Positions 9,122-18,100 of a stretch of 64,000 nt of DNA are shown in pieces. The notes below the pieces were generated by a model. That model was not told where the DNA came from. It worked only from the letters and a program-made list of their open reading frames with translations, and did no database searches. A program made the translations under genes and the position numbers. Every line of letters starts with the position of its first letter. Position 1 is the stretch's first letter. Source of the stretch: Thalassobius sp047123305. GTDB lineage: Bacteria > Pseudomonadota > Alphaproteobacteria > Rhodobacterales > Rhodobacteraceae. The stretch covers positions 2,418,001-2,482,000 of the forward strand of contig NZ_CP138918.1 of assembly GCF_047123305.1 (NCBI RefSeq), written 5' to 3'.

Positions 9122-9813
9122 GCGTGAAGCTGGGTGTGCCCTCCAAGGGGCGGCTGATGGAGAAGACCTTTGATTGGTTTGGCGAACGGGGCATTGCCCT
9201 GTCACGCACCGGTTCGGATCGTGAATACGCAGGCAAGGTCGAAGGCATCGGCGGTGTAGAACTTGTGTTGCTGTCTGCCGGGGAGATCCCGCGCGAACTG
9301 TCGGCCGGACGCATTCATCTGGGGGTTACCGGCACGGATCTGGTGCGCGAGAAGCTGGGCCAGTGGGAACAGCAGGTCGAAACGCTGGCCGAGCTGGGAT
9401 TTGGCCACGCCGACCTGATCCTTGCTGTGCCGAACGCTTGGGTGGATGTAGACAGCCTCGACGATCTAGATGCAGCAGCGGCGGCTTTCCGTGTGGCGCA
9501 TGGTTTCCGTCTGCGGATCGCAACCAAGTATCACCGTCTGGTGCGGGACTATCTGCGCGATCACGGTGTGGCGGATTACCAGTTGGTCGACAGCCAAGGG
9601 GCAACCGAAGGCACCGTAAAGAACGAAACCGCCGAAGCCGTGGCCGATATCACCTCCACCGGAGACACGTTGCGGGCGAACCATCTGAAGATTCTCTCGG
9701 ATGCCACGATCCTGCGGTCGCAGGCGACATTGTTCCGATCCCGCGTAGCCCCGGCCAATGACGCAGAGCGCGCGACGATCAAAGAGCTGGGTAAGCTGCT
9801 GAAAGTAGACTGA
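9118..9813 (+). CDS. hisG: ATP phosphoribosyltransferase, short catalytic subunit
   Basis: First enzyme of histidine synthesis, joining ATP and PRPP to give phosphoribosyl-ATP. The 231-residue length is that of the short form, which lacks the C-terminal regulatory domain and depends on HisZ. Visible family segments are LGVPSKGRLMEKT, the PRPP-binding-like DSQGATEGTVKNETAEAVAD (residues 160-179) and the LGVTGTDLV loop. It starts in an ATGA overlap with hisZ and ends just before a strong hairpin. Confidence 0.96.
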   Translation: MSVKLGVPSKGRLMEKTFDWFGERGIALSRTGSDREYAGKVEGIGGVELVLLSAGEIPRELSAGRIHLGVTGTDLVREKLGQWEQQVETLAELGFGHADLILAVPNAWVDVDSLDDLDAAAAAFRVAHGFRLRIATKYHRLVRDYLRDHGVADYQLVDSQGATEGTVKNETAEAVADITSTGDTLRANHLKILSDATILRSQATLFRSRVAPANDAERATIKELGKLLKVD

Positions 9814-9819
9814 GATTTG

Positions 9820-9855
9820 CCCCCCCCTTCGCGCTTTCTTTTGCGAAGTGGGGGG
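9820..9855 (+). terminator. Hairpin ending the hisS-hisZ-hisG operon
   Basis: A run of eight C followed by TTCGC pairs with GCGAAG-T-GGGGGG: 12 base pairs with one mismatch and a pyrimidine-rich loop. There is no clear T tract on either side, so it may act as a bidirectional barrier to the convergent Slam gene. It begins 6 bases after the hisG stop. Confidence 0.7.
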
Positions 9856-9892
9856 ATCGCAGCCAGCATAGCAGACCTAGATAGAAACTTCC

Positions 9893-11230
9893 TTAAAACG
9901 ACACATTCAAGCCAATCGAACAACTGGTTATGTCATGGCTGTAAAGGTCAACATTTGAACGATTGCGATGCGCAGAGCAGCCGAATTCCGGCTGATAGCC
10001 TAAAAATTGCATCTTTGGCAGTCGGACCTTTGCTGAAACCCCGTAATATTGATCTTCACGGTTGTGTGGCGAAAGCGGTGCGGGGCCAAGGAATGTGCGT
10101 TGGCCAAAGTAGGCCTGAAATTGCCCGACAAGGTTGGTGGAGAAACGCTGATTGAGCGTATATTGAAGTGAAACGCCGTTGTGGGCGAGATGCGGCGCTT
10201 CAGTGCCCGTGTGTTCCAAACTCAAGCGCAGGCCGTGCAAACGATCCTTCGTAAGCGCTTTATCGACCTGTATCGCAGCGGAAATGACAGAGTCATCTTT
10301 ATGCTTATCTGTTTTGTAGCGCCGGGCTTCGGTATTCACTTCGAGGGTGAGAACGCTATTTTTGGTGCGGTTTCGCTTGAAGGCAGCACCAAAACCAAAG
10401 GCGCGATAGTCCGACCCGTCCTCCGCTTTTAAATCGCGTAGTGAAATCCAGCGGCGCACGGTTTTGTGCTGCCACCGATGAGACCATTCCAACGTCCCAG
10501 CAACACTACGTTTGTCGAGCTCTCGGTAGATTGGGTACCAGAGCTGATCAATCTGACCGGTTAAAGTGAGCGCCCGTCCGGCGGCATGTTGCCAGCGGTA
10601 CTGGATGGTCCCATTGGCATTGTAGCCGGTTCCAGACTGTGCTTTTGAAGCCTCTCCAACCTGAAGGTCGCCAATGACGGTATCGAAACTTTCAAAAAAA
10701 GTGCCGCTGTTGATGTTTGTCGAAGGGACGGCTTTAATGCCAGCGGTGAACCGGAGAGGTTGGTTTTTTTTAATCTGTGCAATTCGCGCGATGTAGCTTT
10801 GCCGCAGCACCGGATTTGTCTCAATTAGAAGCAGCCTCATGAGAACTTTGCGTGCTTCATTACCTTGTTTCGTCAGCACCAAGGAATCTGCAAGTTCCCG
10901 CAGAACGTCCAAATCTTCTGGGAATTTGTTCTGGGCTTGTCTCAGAAGCGATAGGCAAACGCCCAGATGGCCTTGCGCTTTGGCGATGCGGGCCTGGAAC
11001 AAGAGCTTTTGGCTGTCGGTCGCCCCGGCTGAAACAAGCAAATCACGGGCGTCGCTAAACCGACCCTGATTGATCAGCGCTGCCGTGGTTTCATTCAGGT
11101 TTTGTGTAGGGATCGTGTTTGCCATTGCACCAGTGGCCAACAGTGCCGCCAAAACGACACCGCAGCTTGCCAAGGCAATACGGCCCATGAAACCATCCAT
11201 GGGCCGATTGATTTTATGGTTGTTGTTCAT
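9893..11230 (-). CDS. Slam-family (DUF560) outer-membrane lipoprotein translocon
   Basis: Surface lipoprotein assembly modifiers export lipoproteins across the outer membrane (type XI secretion). The 445-residue protein has a signal peptide (LASCGVVLAALLATGAMA), a TPR-like helical domain (about residues 45-150: LINQGRFSDARDLLV, LLFQARIAKAQGHLG) and a C-terminal region of alternating polar and aromatic beta strands ending in Phe (IGLNVSF), as expected of an outer-membrane barrel. Slam proteins have exactly this N-terminal TPR plus about 14-strand barrel design. The ATG at 11230 has only a weak ribosome-binding site; ATGs at 11200 and 11188 are alternatives. It begins 6 bases after a lipoprotein gene that is probably its cargo. 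Confidence 0.85.
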   Translation of the reverse strand: MNNNHKINRPMDGFMGRIALASCGVVLAALLATGAMANTIPTQNLNETTAALINQGRFSDARDLLVSAGATDSQKLLFQARIAKAQGHLGVCLSLLRQAQNKFPEDLDVLRELADSLVLTKQGNEARKVLMRLLLIETNPVLRQSYIARIAQIKKNQPLRFTAGIKAVPSTNINSGTFFESFDTVIGDLQVGEASKAQSGTGYNANGTIQYRWQHAAGRALTLTGQIDQLWYPIYRELDKRSVAGTLEWSHRWQHKTVRRWISLRDLKAEDGSDYRAFGFGAAFKRNRTKNSVLTLEVNTEARRYKTDKHKDDSVISAAIQVDKALTKDRLHGLRLSLEHTGTEAPHLAHNGVSLQYTLNQRFSTNLVGQFQAYFGQRTFLGPAPLSPHNREDQYYGVSAKVRLPKMQFLGYQPEFGCSAHRNRSNVDLYSHDITSCSIGLNVSF

Positions 11231-11236
11231 AAAAAC

Positions 11237-11860
11237 TTAGTTGCGTGTCCCGACAAAACCGCCGGCCAATGTGGCGGTAGCGCTAGAACCGTGGAACACA
11301 CCGATCAGACCAGTGGCGCCAATTTCGCCAGAAACCGTGGCGTCCAACCGGTCAAATGGGCCAGAGCCTGAGGCCCCTCTCGGATAGGTGACCTCAACTG
11401 TGCCGCCCAAAGCTGTGCCTTGGATGGTGGCATCGAAGTCAACATAGGTTGTGTCACCAGTCAGCGTCCCTCGGTCGAAGTCGGCTGTCAGTGTCGTGGT
11501 GCCCGTTAGTTGGTTGGGATACCCAGAGATAAGGGTTTGAGTGCGCTCCACCCCTGACACAACCGCCACACCATAATTTGTTGCATAGGTCGCCGTTCCG
11601 CTGGTGACGGCGGCACCCACGTTTGCATTGCGATACCCGGCAGCGGCCACAGCTTGGCCCTGGGTCGTGTCAAGCCCAGTGACATAGGCCGCGGTGCCCA
11701 CAGCGTTGGATACGAATCCATTAGTTTCATTGCTGAGAAATGCATTGACCTGCGTGCCACTTACAGAACCTACATAGGAAGTTGTAGGGCTATTACTCAT
11801 GCAAGCGCTTAGGCTTGCTGTTGCAACAAGCCCGGTTAGGGCCTTGATAACCAAATTCAT
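11237..11860 (-). CDS. Surface lipoprotein with TbpB-like barrel, putative Slam cargo
   Basis: A 207-residue lipoprotein: signal peptide with lipobox LSAC (Cys20), a Ser/Thr-rich linker, then a small all-beta C-terminal region (about 120-207) rich in Gly/Thr with the pattern LTADFDRGTLTG and the end GGFVGTRN. This resembles the eight-stranded TbpB_B_D barrel of transferrin-binding-protein-like lipoproteins, the typical Slam substrate signal. It is the first gene of a two-gene operon with the Slam gene, which supports the pairing. No ligand can be assigned; iron-carrier binding is known only for some relatives. Confidence 0.8.
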   Translation of the reverse strand: MNLVIKALTGLVATASLSACMSNSPTTSYVGSVSGTQVNAFLSNETNGFVSNAVGTAAYVTGLDTTQGQAVAAAGYRNANVGAAVTSGTATYATNYGVAVVSGVERTQTLISGYPNQLTGTTTLTADFDRGTLTGDTTYVDFDATIQGTALGGTVEVTYPRGASGSGPFDRLDATVSGEIGATGLIGVFHGSSATATLAGGFVGTRN

Positions 11861-11959
11861 TTTTGCCTCGAACAGAAAAGTACGGGCGGACGCTACCCAA
11901 AAGTATGTAGGGTCACAATAGGTAGTTTATCATTCGGGCATCGCCACCAGTAGGTGTTG

Positions 11960-12391
11960 TTACAGCACCCCGATTTCCGCCAGGGCTGCGGACAGTTCGG
12001 CGGGGAGAGAATCGTCGCTTTGTTTGCCAGCAGTCATGTCGGGGGGGCTGTCTTCGGGCTTCAGATAGCGCCAGCCCTGGAACGCACGGCGCGGGGCAGG
12101 GGAGGTGCGGTGCACCTCTGGGTCGAGGACAATGGCACAGCGCCGGATCCCGTCCTGGCCAATCACCTCATCCAGGCGCAGAATTTTCTGGCGGGCCTGA
12201 ACCACACCTTTGATAACCCAGTAAATCGATCCACCGGACAGGATCTCTTTTTCGCGCTTTGGCCACATCCGGGTGACGTGTCGCGGCAGCCCGTCAGGGG
12301 TTTGAACCTGCGGGATTTTTTGCCATTCCGCCAGATTTTCGACACTCTCCGTGCCGACGCTGAGCTTGATCAGGTTGGTATAGTTGTCCAC
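11960..12391 (-). CDS. DUF1489 family protein
   Basis: A 143-residue conserved protein of the DUF1489 family, common in Rhodobacteraceae and of unknown function. The family core is evident: LIKLSVGTESVENL, RHVTRMWPKREKEIL, GGSIYWVIKGVVQARQ and FQGWRYLKPEDSP. The start is a GTG at 12391 preceded by GGAA; no in-frame ATG exists before the conserved region. It is divergent from nrdJ, with about 200 bases between the two starts. Confidence 0.85.
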   Translation of the reverse strand: MDNYTNLIKLSVGTESVENLAEWQKIPQVQTPDGLPRHVTRMWPKREKEILSGGSIYWVIKGVVQARQKILRLDEVIGQDGIRRCAIVLDPEVHRTSPAPRRAFQGWRYLKPEDSPPDMTAGKQSDDSLPAELSAALAEIGVL

Positions 12392-12450
12392 AGGAATTCC
12401 ACAGAGTCGTCCAAAGAGTTGCCATCATATGGTGGTTTTCAAAATTCTTC

Positions 12451-12466
12451 AAACTAGGTCTTGTGG
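12451..12466. promoter_or_regulatory. Possible NrdR-type operator upstream of nrdJ
   Basis: AAACTAGGTCTTGTGG keeps 11 of 16 positions of the NrdR consensus as I recall it (acaCwAtATaTwGtgt), including C, A, T, T and G of the core. A second weaker CTAGAAC match starts about 30 bases downstream. NrdR boxes usually occur as such helically phased pairs. By-eye match only. Confidence 0.25.
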
Positions 12467-12597
12467 TGTCGCGACAAAAAAATCTAGAACGGATGTGTGT
12501 TAGGCGTTGAGGATTTCACGGCGTCTGTTGTATCCAGTGTGCCTGTTAGCCCGCCAAGACAAATCTCTGCGCCCAAGCCCACACGAAGGACCAAAAC

Positions 12598-14865
12598 ATG
12601 ACTCGTTTCGCCGCGCCCATCTCCGAACAGATCTGGGATATGAAGTACCGCCTGAAAGAACAGGACGGCAGCCCAATCGATCGGAGCGTGGAAGACAGCT
12701 GGCGGCGGATTGCGCGGTCTTTGGCGCAGGCGGAAAAGAAGCCCGAGATCTGGGAAGATAAGTTTTACAGCGCGCTGGAAGATTTCAAATATCTGCCTGC
12801 AGGCCGCATCACCGCAGGCGCGGGCACCGGACGCAGTGTGACCCTGTTCAACTGCTTTGTCATGGGCACCATTCCGGACAGCATGTCGGGCATTTTCGAC
12901 ATGTTGAAAGAGGCCGCGCTGACCATGCAGCAGGGCGGTGGCATCGGCTACGACTTCTCGACCATTCGCCCCAAAGGTGCTCCCGTGGCGGGCGTTGCGG
13001 CTGACGCCTCTGGCCCGCTGTCTTTCATGGACGTCTGGGACGCCATGTGCCGCACAATCATGTCGGCAGGCTCGCGCCGTGGCGCCATGATGGCGACCAT
13101 GCGCTGTGACCATCCTGATGTTGAGGATTTCATCACCGCCAAATCCGACAGCGCCCGTCTACGCATGTTCAACCTGTCAGTGCTGGTCACTGATGACTTC
13201 ATGGAAGCGGTGAAGGCAGACGGCTCTTGGGAGTTGAAATACGACGGCAAGGTCTACCACACCGTTCAAGCGCGCGATCTGTGGAACAAGATCATGCAGT
13301 CGACCTATGATTTTGCTGAACCCGGCGTGATCTTCATCGACCGGATCAACAAGGCCAACAACCTCAGCTACGTGGAAACCATCGCGGCCACCAACCCTTG
13401 TGGTGAACAGCCGCTGCCGCCTTATGGCGCTTGTCTCCTCGGCTCCATCAACTTGGCGCGTCTGGTTGCGAACCCGTTTGAAAAGGGTGCAGCGCTTGAT
13501 CTGGAAGAGATGAACGCGCTGGTGGCAACTGCGGTGCGTATGATGGACAACGTGGTGGATGTGTCCCAGTTCCCGCTGCACGAACAGGCGCAGGAAGCGC
13601 AGAACAAGCGTCGCATTGGTCTGGGTGTCACTGGTCTGGCCGATGCGCTGCTGATGGTCGGTCTGGAATACGGCACCGATGAGGCCGCCGCGCAATGTGA
13701 AGAATGGCTGCGCCAAATCGCGCGTTCCTCCTATCTGGCGTCGGTAGAACTGGCCAAGGAAAAGGGCGCCTTCCCACTGTTCGACAAGGACAAGTATCTG
13801 GCCTCCGGCACCATGCAGATGATGGATGACGATGTACGTGACGCCATTGCCGAACACGGCATTCGCAATGCGCTGCTGACCTCCATCGCACCCACCGGCA
13901 CCATCTCTCTCTATGCCGGCAACGTGTCTTCGGGGATCGAGCCGGTCTTTGCCTACAGCTACACCCGCAAGGTGCTGCAGAAAGACGGCTCACGTACCGA
14001 AGAGGAAGTGGTGGACTACGCGGTGAAAATGTACCGCGACAAGTTTGGTGAAAATGCCGAACTGCCCAGCCATTTCACCAACGCCCAGACGTTGGCTCCG
14101 CTGGCCCACGTCAAGATGCAGGCGGCGGCGCAGAAATGGGTCGACAGCTCCATCTCCAAGACCATCAACTGCCCCGAAGACATCAGCTTTGAAGCGTTCA
14201 AAGAGGTCTATATGGAGGCCTATGAAACCGGCTGTAAGGGCTGCACCACCTATCGCCCCAATGACATCACCGGTTCGGTCCTGTCGGTCAGCGAAAGTGA
14301 AGAGAAAACGCCTGAGGTCGATGCCGGCGCAGATGTGATCTACATGGCGGAGCCGCTGGATCGTCCTGAAGCGCTGGAAGGCCACACCTACAAGCTCAAG
14401 TGGCCGGATTCGGAACATGCGATCTACCTGACCATCAACGATGTGATCATCGGCGGTCATCGGCGTCCGTTTGAGGTCTTCATCAACTCCAAGAACATGG
14501 AGCACTACGCCTGGACGCTGGCACTGACCCGCATGATCTCGGCTGTGTTCCGGCGCGGCGGCGATGTGAGCTTTGTGGTGGAAGAGCTGAAGGCGGTCTT
14601 TGACCCCCGTGGCGGCGCTTGGATGCAGGGCAAATACATCCCCTCGATCCTGGCCGCGATTGGTGGTGTGATCGAGGAACACCTGATCCGCATCAACTTC
14701 ATTGAAGGTGAAGGCATGGGGCTGAAATCCGATCCGCAGGCCGAGGTTATGGCCGTTGGCGAAGCCCCCCGTGGCAAAGCCTGCCCCAGCTGCGGTCAGT
14801 TCGATCTGCAAATGGTCGAAGGCTGCATGACCTGCATGAGCTGCGGCCACTCCAAATGCGGCTGA
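12598..14865 (+). CDS. nrdJ: Adenosylcobalamin-dependent ribonucleotide reductase (class II)
   Basis: Reduces ribonucleotides to deoxyribonucleotides using B12 and needs no oxygen. At 755 residues it is the shorter class II form. Seen motifs: LFNCFVMGTIPDSMSGIF (substrate cysteine), GGGIGYDFSTIRPKGA, the active-site NPCGEQPLPPYGACLLGS, and IAPTGTISLYAGNVSSGIEP. The C-terminus has a cysteine-rich tail (CPSCGQFD, CMTCMSCGHSKCG) that may bind metal or serve as the swinging thiol arm. The ATG follows GAAGGA. Upstream I see no cobalamin riboswitch, only a possible NrdR box. It is the only ribonucleotide reductase in the window. Confidence 0.96.
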   Translation: MTRFAAPISEQIWDMKYRLKEQDGSPIDRSVEDSWRRIARSLAQAEKKPEIWEDKFYSALEDFKYLPAGRITAGAGTGRSVTLFNCFVMGTIPDSMSGIFDMLKEAALTMQQGGGIGYDFSTIRPKGAPVAGVAADASGPLSFMDVWDAMCRTIMSAGSRRGAMMATMRCDHPDVEDFITAKSDSARLRMFNLSVLVTDDFMEAVKADGSWELKYDGKVYHTVQARDLWNKIMQSTYDFAEPGVIFIDRINKANNLSYVETIAATNPCGEQPLPPYGACLLGSINLARLVANPFEKGAALDLEEMNALVATAVRMMDNVVDVSQFPLHEQAQEAQNKRRIGLGVTGLADALLMVGLEYGTDEAAAQCEEWLRQIARSSYLASVELAKEKGAFPLFDKDKYLASGTMQMMDDDVRDAIAEHGIRNALLTSIAPTGTISLYAGNVSSGIEPVFAYSYTRKVLQKDGSRTEEEVVDYAVKMYRDKFGENAELPSHFTNAQTLAPLAHVKMQAAAQKWVDSSISKTINCPEDISFEAFKEVYMEAYETGCKGCTTYRPNDITGSVLSVSESEEKTPEVDAGADVIYMAEPLDRPEALEGHTYKLKWPDSEHAIYLTINDVIIGGHRRPFEVFINSKNMEHYAWTLALTRMISAVFRRGGDVSFVVEELKAVFDPRGGAWMQGKYIPSILAAIGGVIEEHLIRINFIEGEGMGLKSDPQAEVMAVGEAPRGKACPSCGQFDLQMVEGCMTCMSCGHSKCG

Positions 14866-14954
14866 TTTGACGACGGATTTCACATGGGGATGTGGTGTAT
14901 CACGCGACATGACCTAAACGTCTCAATAGATCATTTTGGCAGATTACATGGGAA

Positions 14955-14983
14955 AACGGCCTCGGATTTCTTCCGAGGCCGTT
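14955..14983 (-). terminator. Rho-independent terminator for the leftward 1300-residue gene
   Basis: A perfect 12-bp stem (AACGGCCTCGGA / TCCGAGGCCGTT) with a 5-base loop. Read on the minus strand it is followed by TTTTCCC, so it best serves the leftward gene ending at 15166. It could also stop nrdJ transcripts from the left, although no T tract lies on that side. Confidence 0.7.
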
Positions 14984-15165
14984 CGCAAGTCTGACAGAGA
15001 CGGACGAATGTGATGGCGCTGGGCTGACGACATTGTCAGGCTTTGATACAAGGGCGGGAAGCGGAAGTTCGCTGCAGGTGCCAACGGTTAGGACTTAAAC
15101 GTTGGGAGCAGACATTGAGCGGCAAACGATTAACTGGCGGACCCTATTCAGGAAACTATGTCGGA
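14984..15165. other. Intergenic, no gene seen
   Basis: Leader-to-terminator space downstream of the large leftward gene. No open frame with a ribosome-binding site and no RNA gene recognised. Confidence 0.5.
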
Positions 15166-18100
15166 TCACTCACCCTTTGAACGCTCTTCGAAGCGCGTTT
15201 CAATATCCGTAAATGTGACGACTTCGACGGAGTGCTTGTCAGCCAATTCCGCAAAAATCAAAGGAGTTGGCTGGCTGAGCAATAAGACACGCTCCACTGT
15301 TGCAATCTCCATGCCAACGTAGTTGCCCACCTTATCGAGGTTCGCCTCAATCTCTTCACATCTGTTCAAGTGCTTCTTGAGGTCGTCTGGCTTGCCGTTG
15401 TGCTTGATAATGCCTTGGTACTTCGATAACCGATTTGCGACTTCGCCGATTGTTTTGTCAAAAGACAAATCTTTGCATTCGATGATGAGAAGACGCTTAC
15501 CAGCTTTGTTCCATGCCAGCACATCCACATCACCAAACGTCGGCGATTTCTGCCTGTTGAAAATCTGACCATCCGATTGATTTGACTTGGCTTCCCAGCC
15601 GATCTCAACAAACTTCTTCGCTACAATGCTATTGAACTCTTCGCCCACCTCGCCATTGATCGCGTCCATCAACTTAAAAAGTTTCCCGTTCGTTCTGAAC
15701 ATGTCATGCGAGAATACGCCTTCAAGCGTATTCGCATAGAACCGTTCCAAGTGCAGAACGCACATGGCGGGAGCGATCATCAGCGTTGGGTCTTCTTCAT
15801 CGTTCAACTGAACAATGGGTTTCGTCACCAATGACAGTTGTCTTTGAAATCGCCACGGATGCCACGCGTGGTCAGGATAACCATCTGGCACGTCAGTCCA
15901 TGATGGGCGCGGTTGAAGCGTAAAGCTATTGAGACACTTACCGACTATTTCATAGTCAAGTTCGATGTCCTTCCCGATCCGTTTAACAAGAGCTGAGCGT
16001 GGCTCTTTGATGATCGGCTTGCCATCGGTCTGCAAGATCATCCAAAAACCGCCGATAAATCTGAGAAAATCTTCGGCGCTGAAGCCGAACTCATCAAGCC
16101 AAGCCGTCTCAAAGGCATCCTTATCTTTCTGTTCTTTCTCGGAAAGATCGTGCGGTGTTTGGCTTGCTTCCTTGGACTCGTAGCGAGAGGCGTATTTTTT
16201 CTTCTCTCCTGCGAGGGAGTGTGCGGTAAAATGCTGACCAAACGGTCTTATCACAGCGTCGCTGAACCCGTGATCCATCATGACTTCACCAGCAGGTGAG
16301 ATCACGATCTCTGGCGGCATAATGCCCGCAAGAATAGCTGCGCGGTACCCGCCCAGGTGATGCATCTGTGAGGCATCAGCAAGGAGTCTATTGATGTCCA
16401 TATCACCAGGTTCGAAGCCTTTGTCTAATGGTGCTTCGCATATGGCAGCCTCAGCAATGATCCTCGATGCCATGCTTCCAGCAAATAGGCGTCCGATTTC
16501 TTCGGAGGCATCTTGAACTGCAAAATCGTCCGTATCGCTCAGTGCCTCAACCGCACCAAAGGTGCGCTTCCATACGTCACTTTCGTGCGAACAAGACTCG
16601 TGATTGAGCAACGAGCGCTCAAGTAAAGCTTCGCGATCAAAGGTTGCCACCTGTTTCTTGAACCGCGCAGCAAGCACATCGAGCAACTGAGTGAGATAAG
16701 CGGCACACGGGCCTTTGCCTTCAATTTTGTGACCGTCCGAGCGGTCGCGACACGACCATCCTAGTCCGATCCGTGTGAAGGCATCGTCTAGCTGTTCAAC
16801 GACCAAAGGTGACGGCAAATGATCACGAACATAGTCGCGCAAATCTGGCTCAGAGAACGCGTGCAAGTGCCGCGCTTTCTCTGACTTCACTACCGACCAA
16901 ATCAGCGTTTCAAGTTCATCTCGGTCTAGCTCGCACCCTTGCGCCTCAGCACATGCGCTGATCAGCGCCCCAACAAGTTGTCGCTCTCCGAAATTGTCCG
17001 CACGACGACCTGCTGACATGAAGCCCTCCTTGACATCGATGACAACGTCCACACTCTCGGACTGAGTGCCAGAGCGTCGCTCGATCAGGGAAGTAATTTC
17101 TTCATCGGTTGGTCTTGTTGCAGTCCCATCAATCGCGATCTCATCGTCACCAAAGGCAACATGGTGAGACATCTGAACACCCTGCGGGGTCTCATCTTGT
17201 GCATCAATCATGCGAAAAATTTTCTCGGCCCAGTGCATAGTCAGAGAAAGAAGCTGGTAGGCGCTATGTCGGTCCAAGCCATCCTTGCTGCTCACGCTTA
17301 TCCAGTATTGCCCCTTTTCACCAAGATAGACATTTCGATATTCACCGTCGCGGTAGCCAGTAACATCAACGTAAAATGGCGATAGAGATCGCGTACCGTA
17401 TCTTGGCGTTGCATGTGCGCGTTGCGCTTCTGCAAATGTACCATCTGGACGCTCCAAGGTCCGAATGTCAGACGCGAGATAGGATTCAATGCGAGCATCC
17501 AACAAACTATTTGTTGGAATATGCATCATGCCGGGATGGTCCGCAGTAACAAAATCATGCTCCAACTTCTCATGTTGGACGATGTGTCCATCGTTATTCA
17601 TCATCCACGCCCACAAATTAAAAATGCCGTTTGCATTGATCAGGACGATATTCTGTTCTGACACGGCGTCTTGAGCATCCAATATCTTGAATAAGTCAGT
17701 AGTCTTGAATTTAGGCATGTCATGAAAAGCAAGCGCATCATGAGGGGGCATCAAATCAATGCGCCAACTTTGAGGGAGTTCAGGTGGTCTAAATCCGACA
17801 TACCGACCCCAGCCGCATGGAATAACAAGTGTCAGGCCCTCGCGGAAGTCCGACGCCTCAACGCATTTTTTATGCGCTTCTTCGATTGATTTCCCCACAT
17901 AATCCGAAATCGGGTCTACTGAGTTCGTGCCGATAAATGTTTCTTCTGCGAAGCCCTCAAAGCCATCAACAAAGAACAAGAGGTGTAGGTATCGCCCTTT
18001 ATCCAGCTCCTGCACGAGTTGTGCGGCATGGAACGGGCCACAATACTGCATCTGAAGTGGCGGCGGATTTTTCTTGAGTAAGCCTTTATTGGCAAAAAGT

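Noticed and set aside
12392..12597. Cobalamin riboswitch before nrdJ
   Set aside because: No B12-box-like sequence seen in the 200-base leader.
13990..14910. 306-residue antisense frame opposite nrdJ
   Set aside because: Complementary to conserved nrdJ motifs; no independent evidence.
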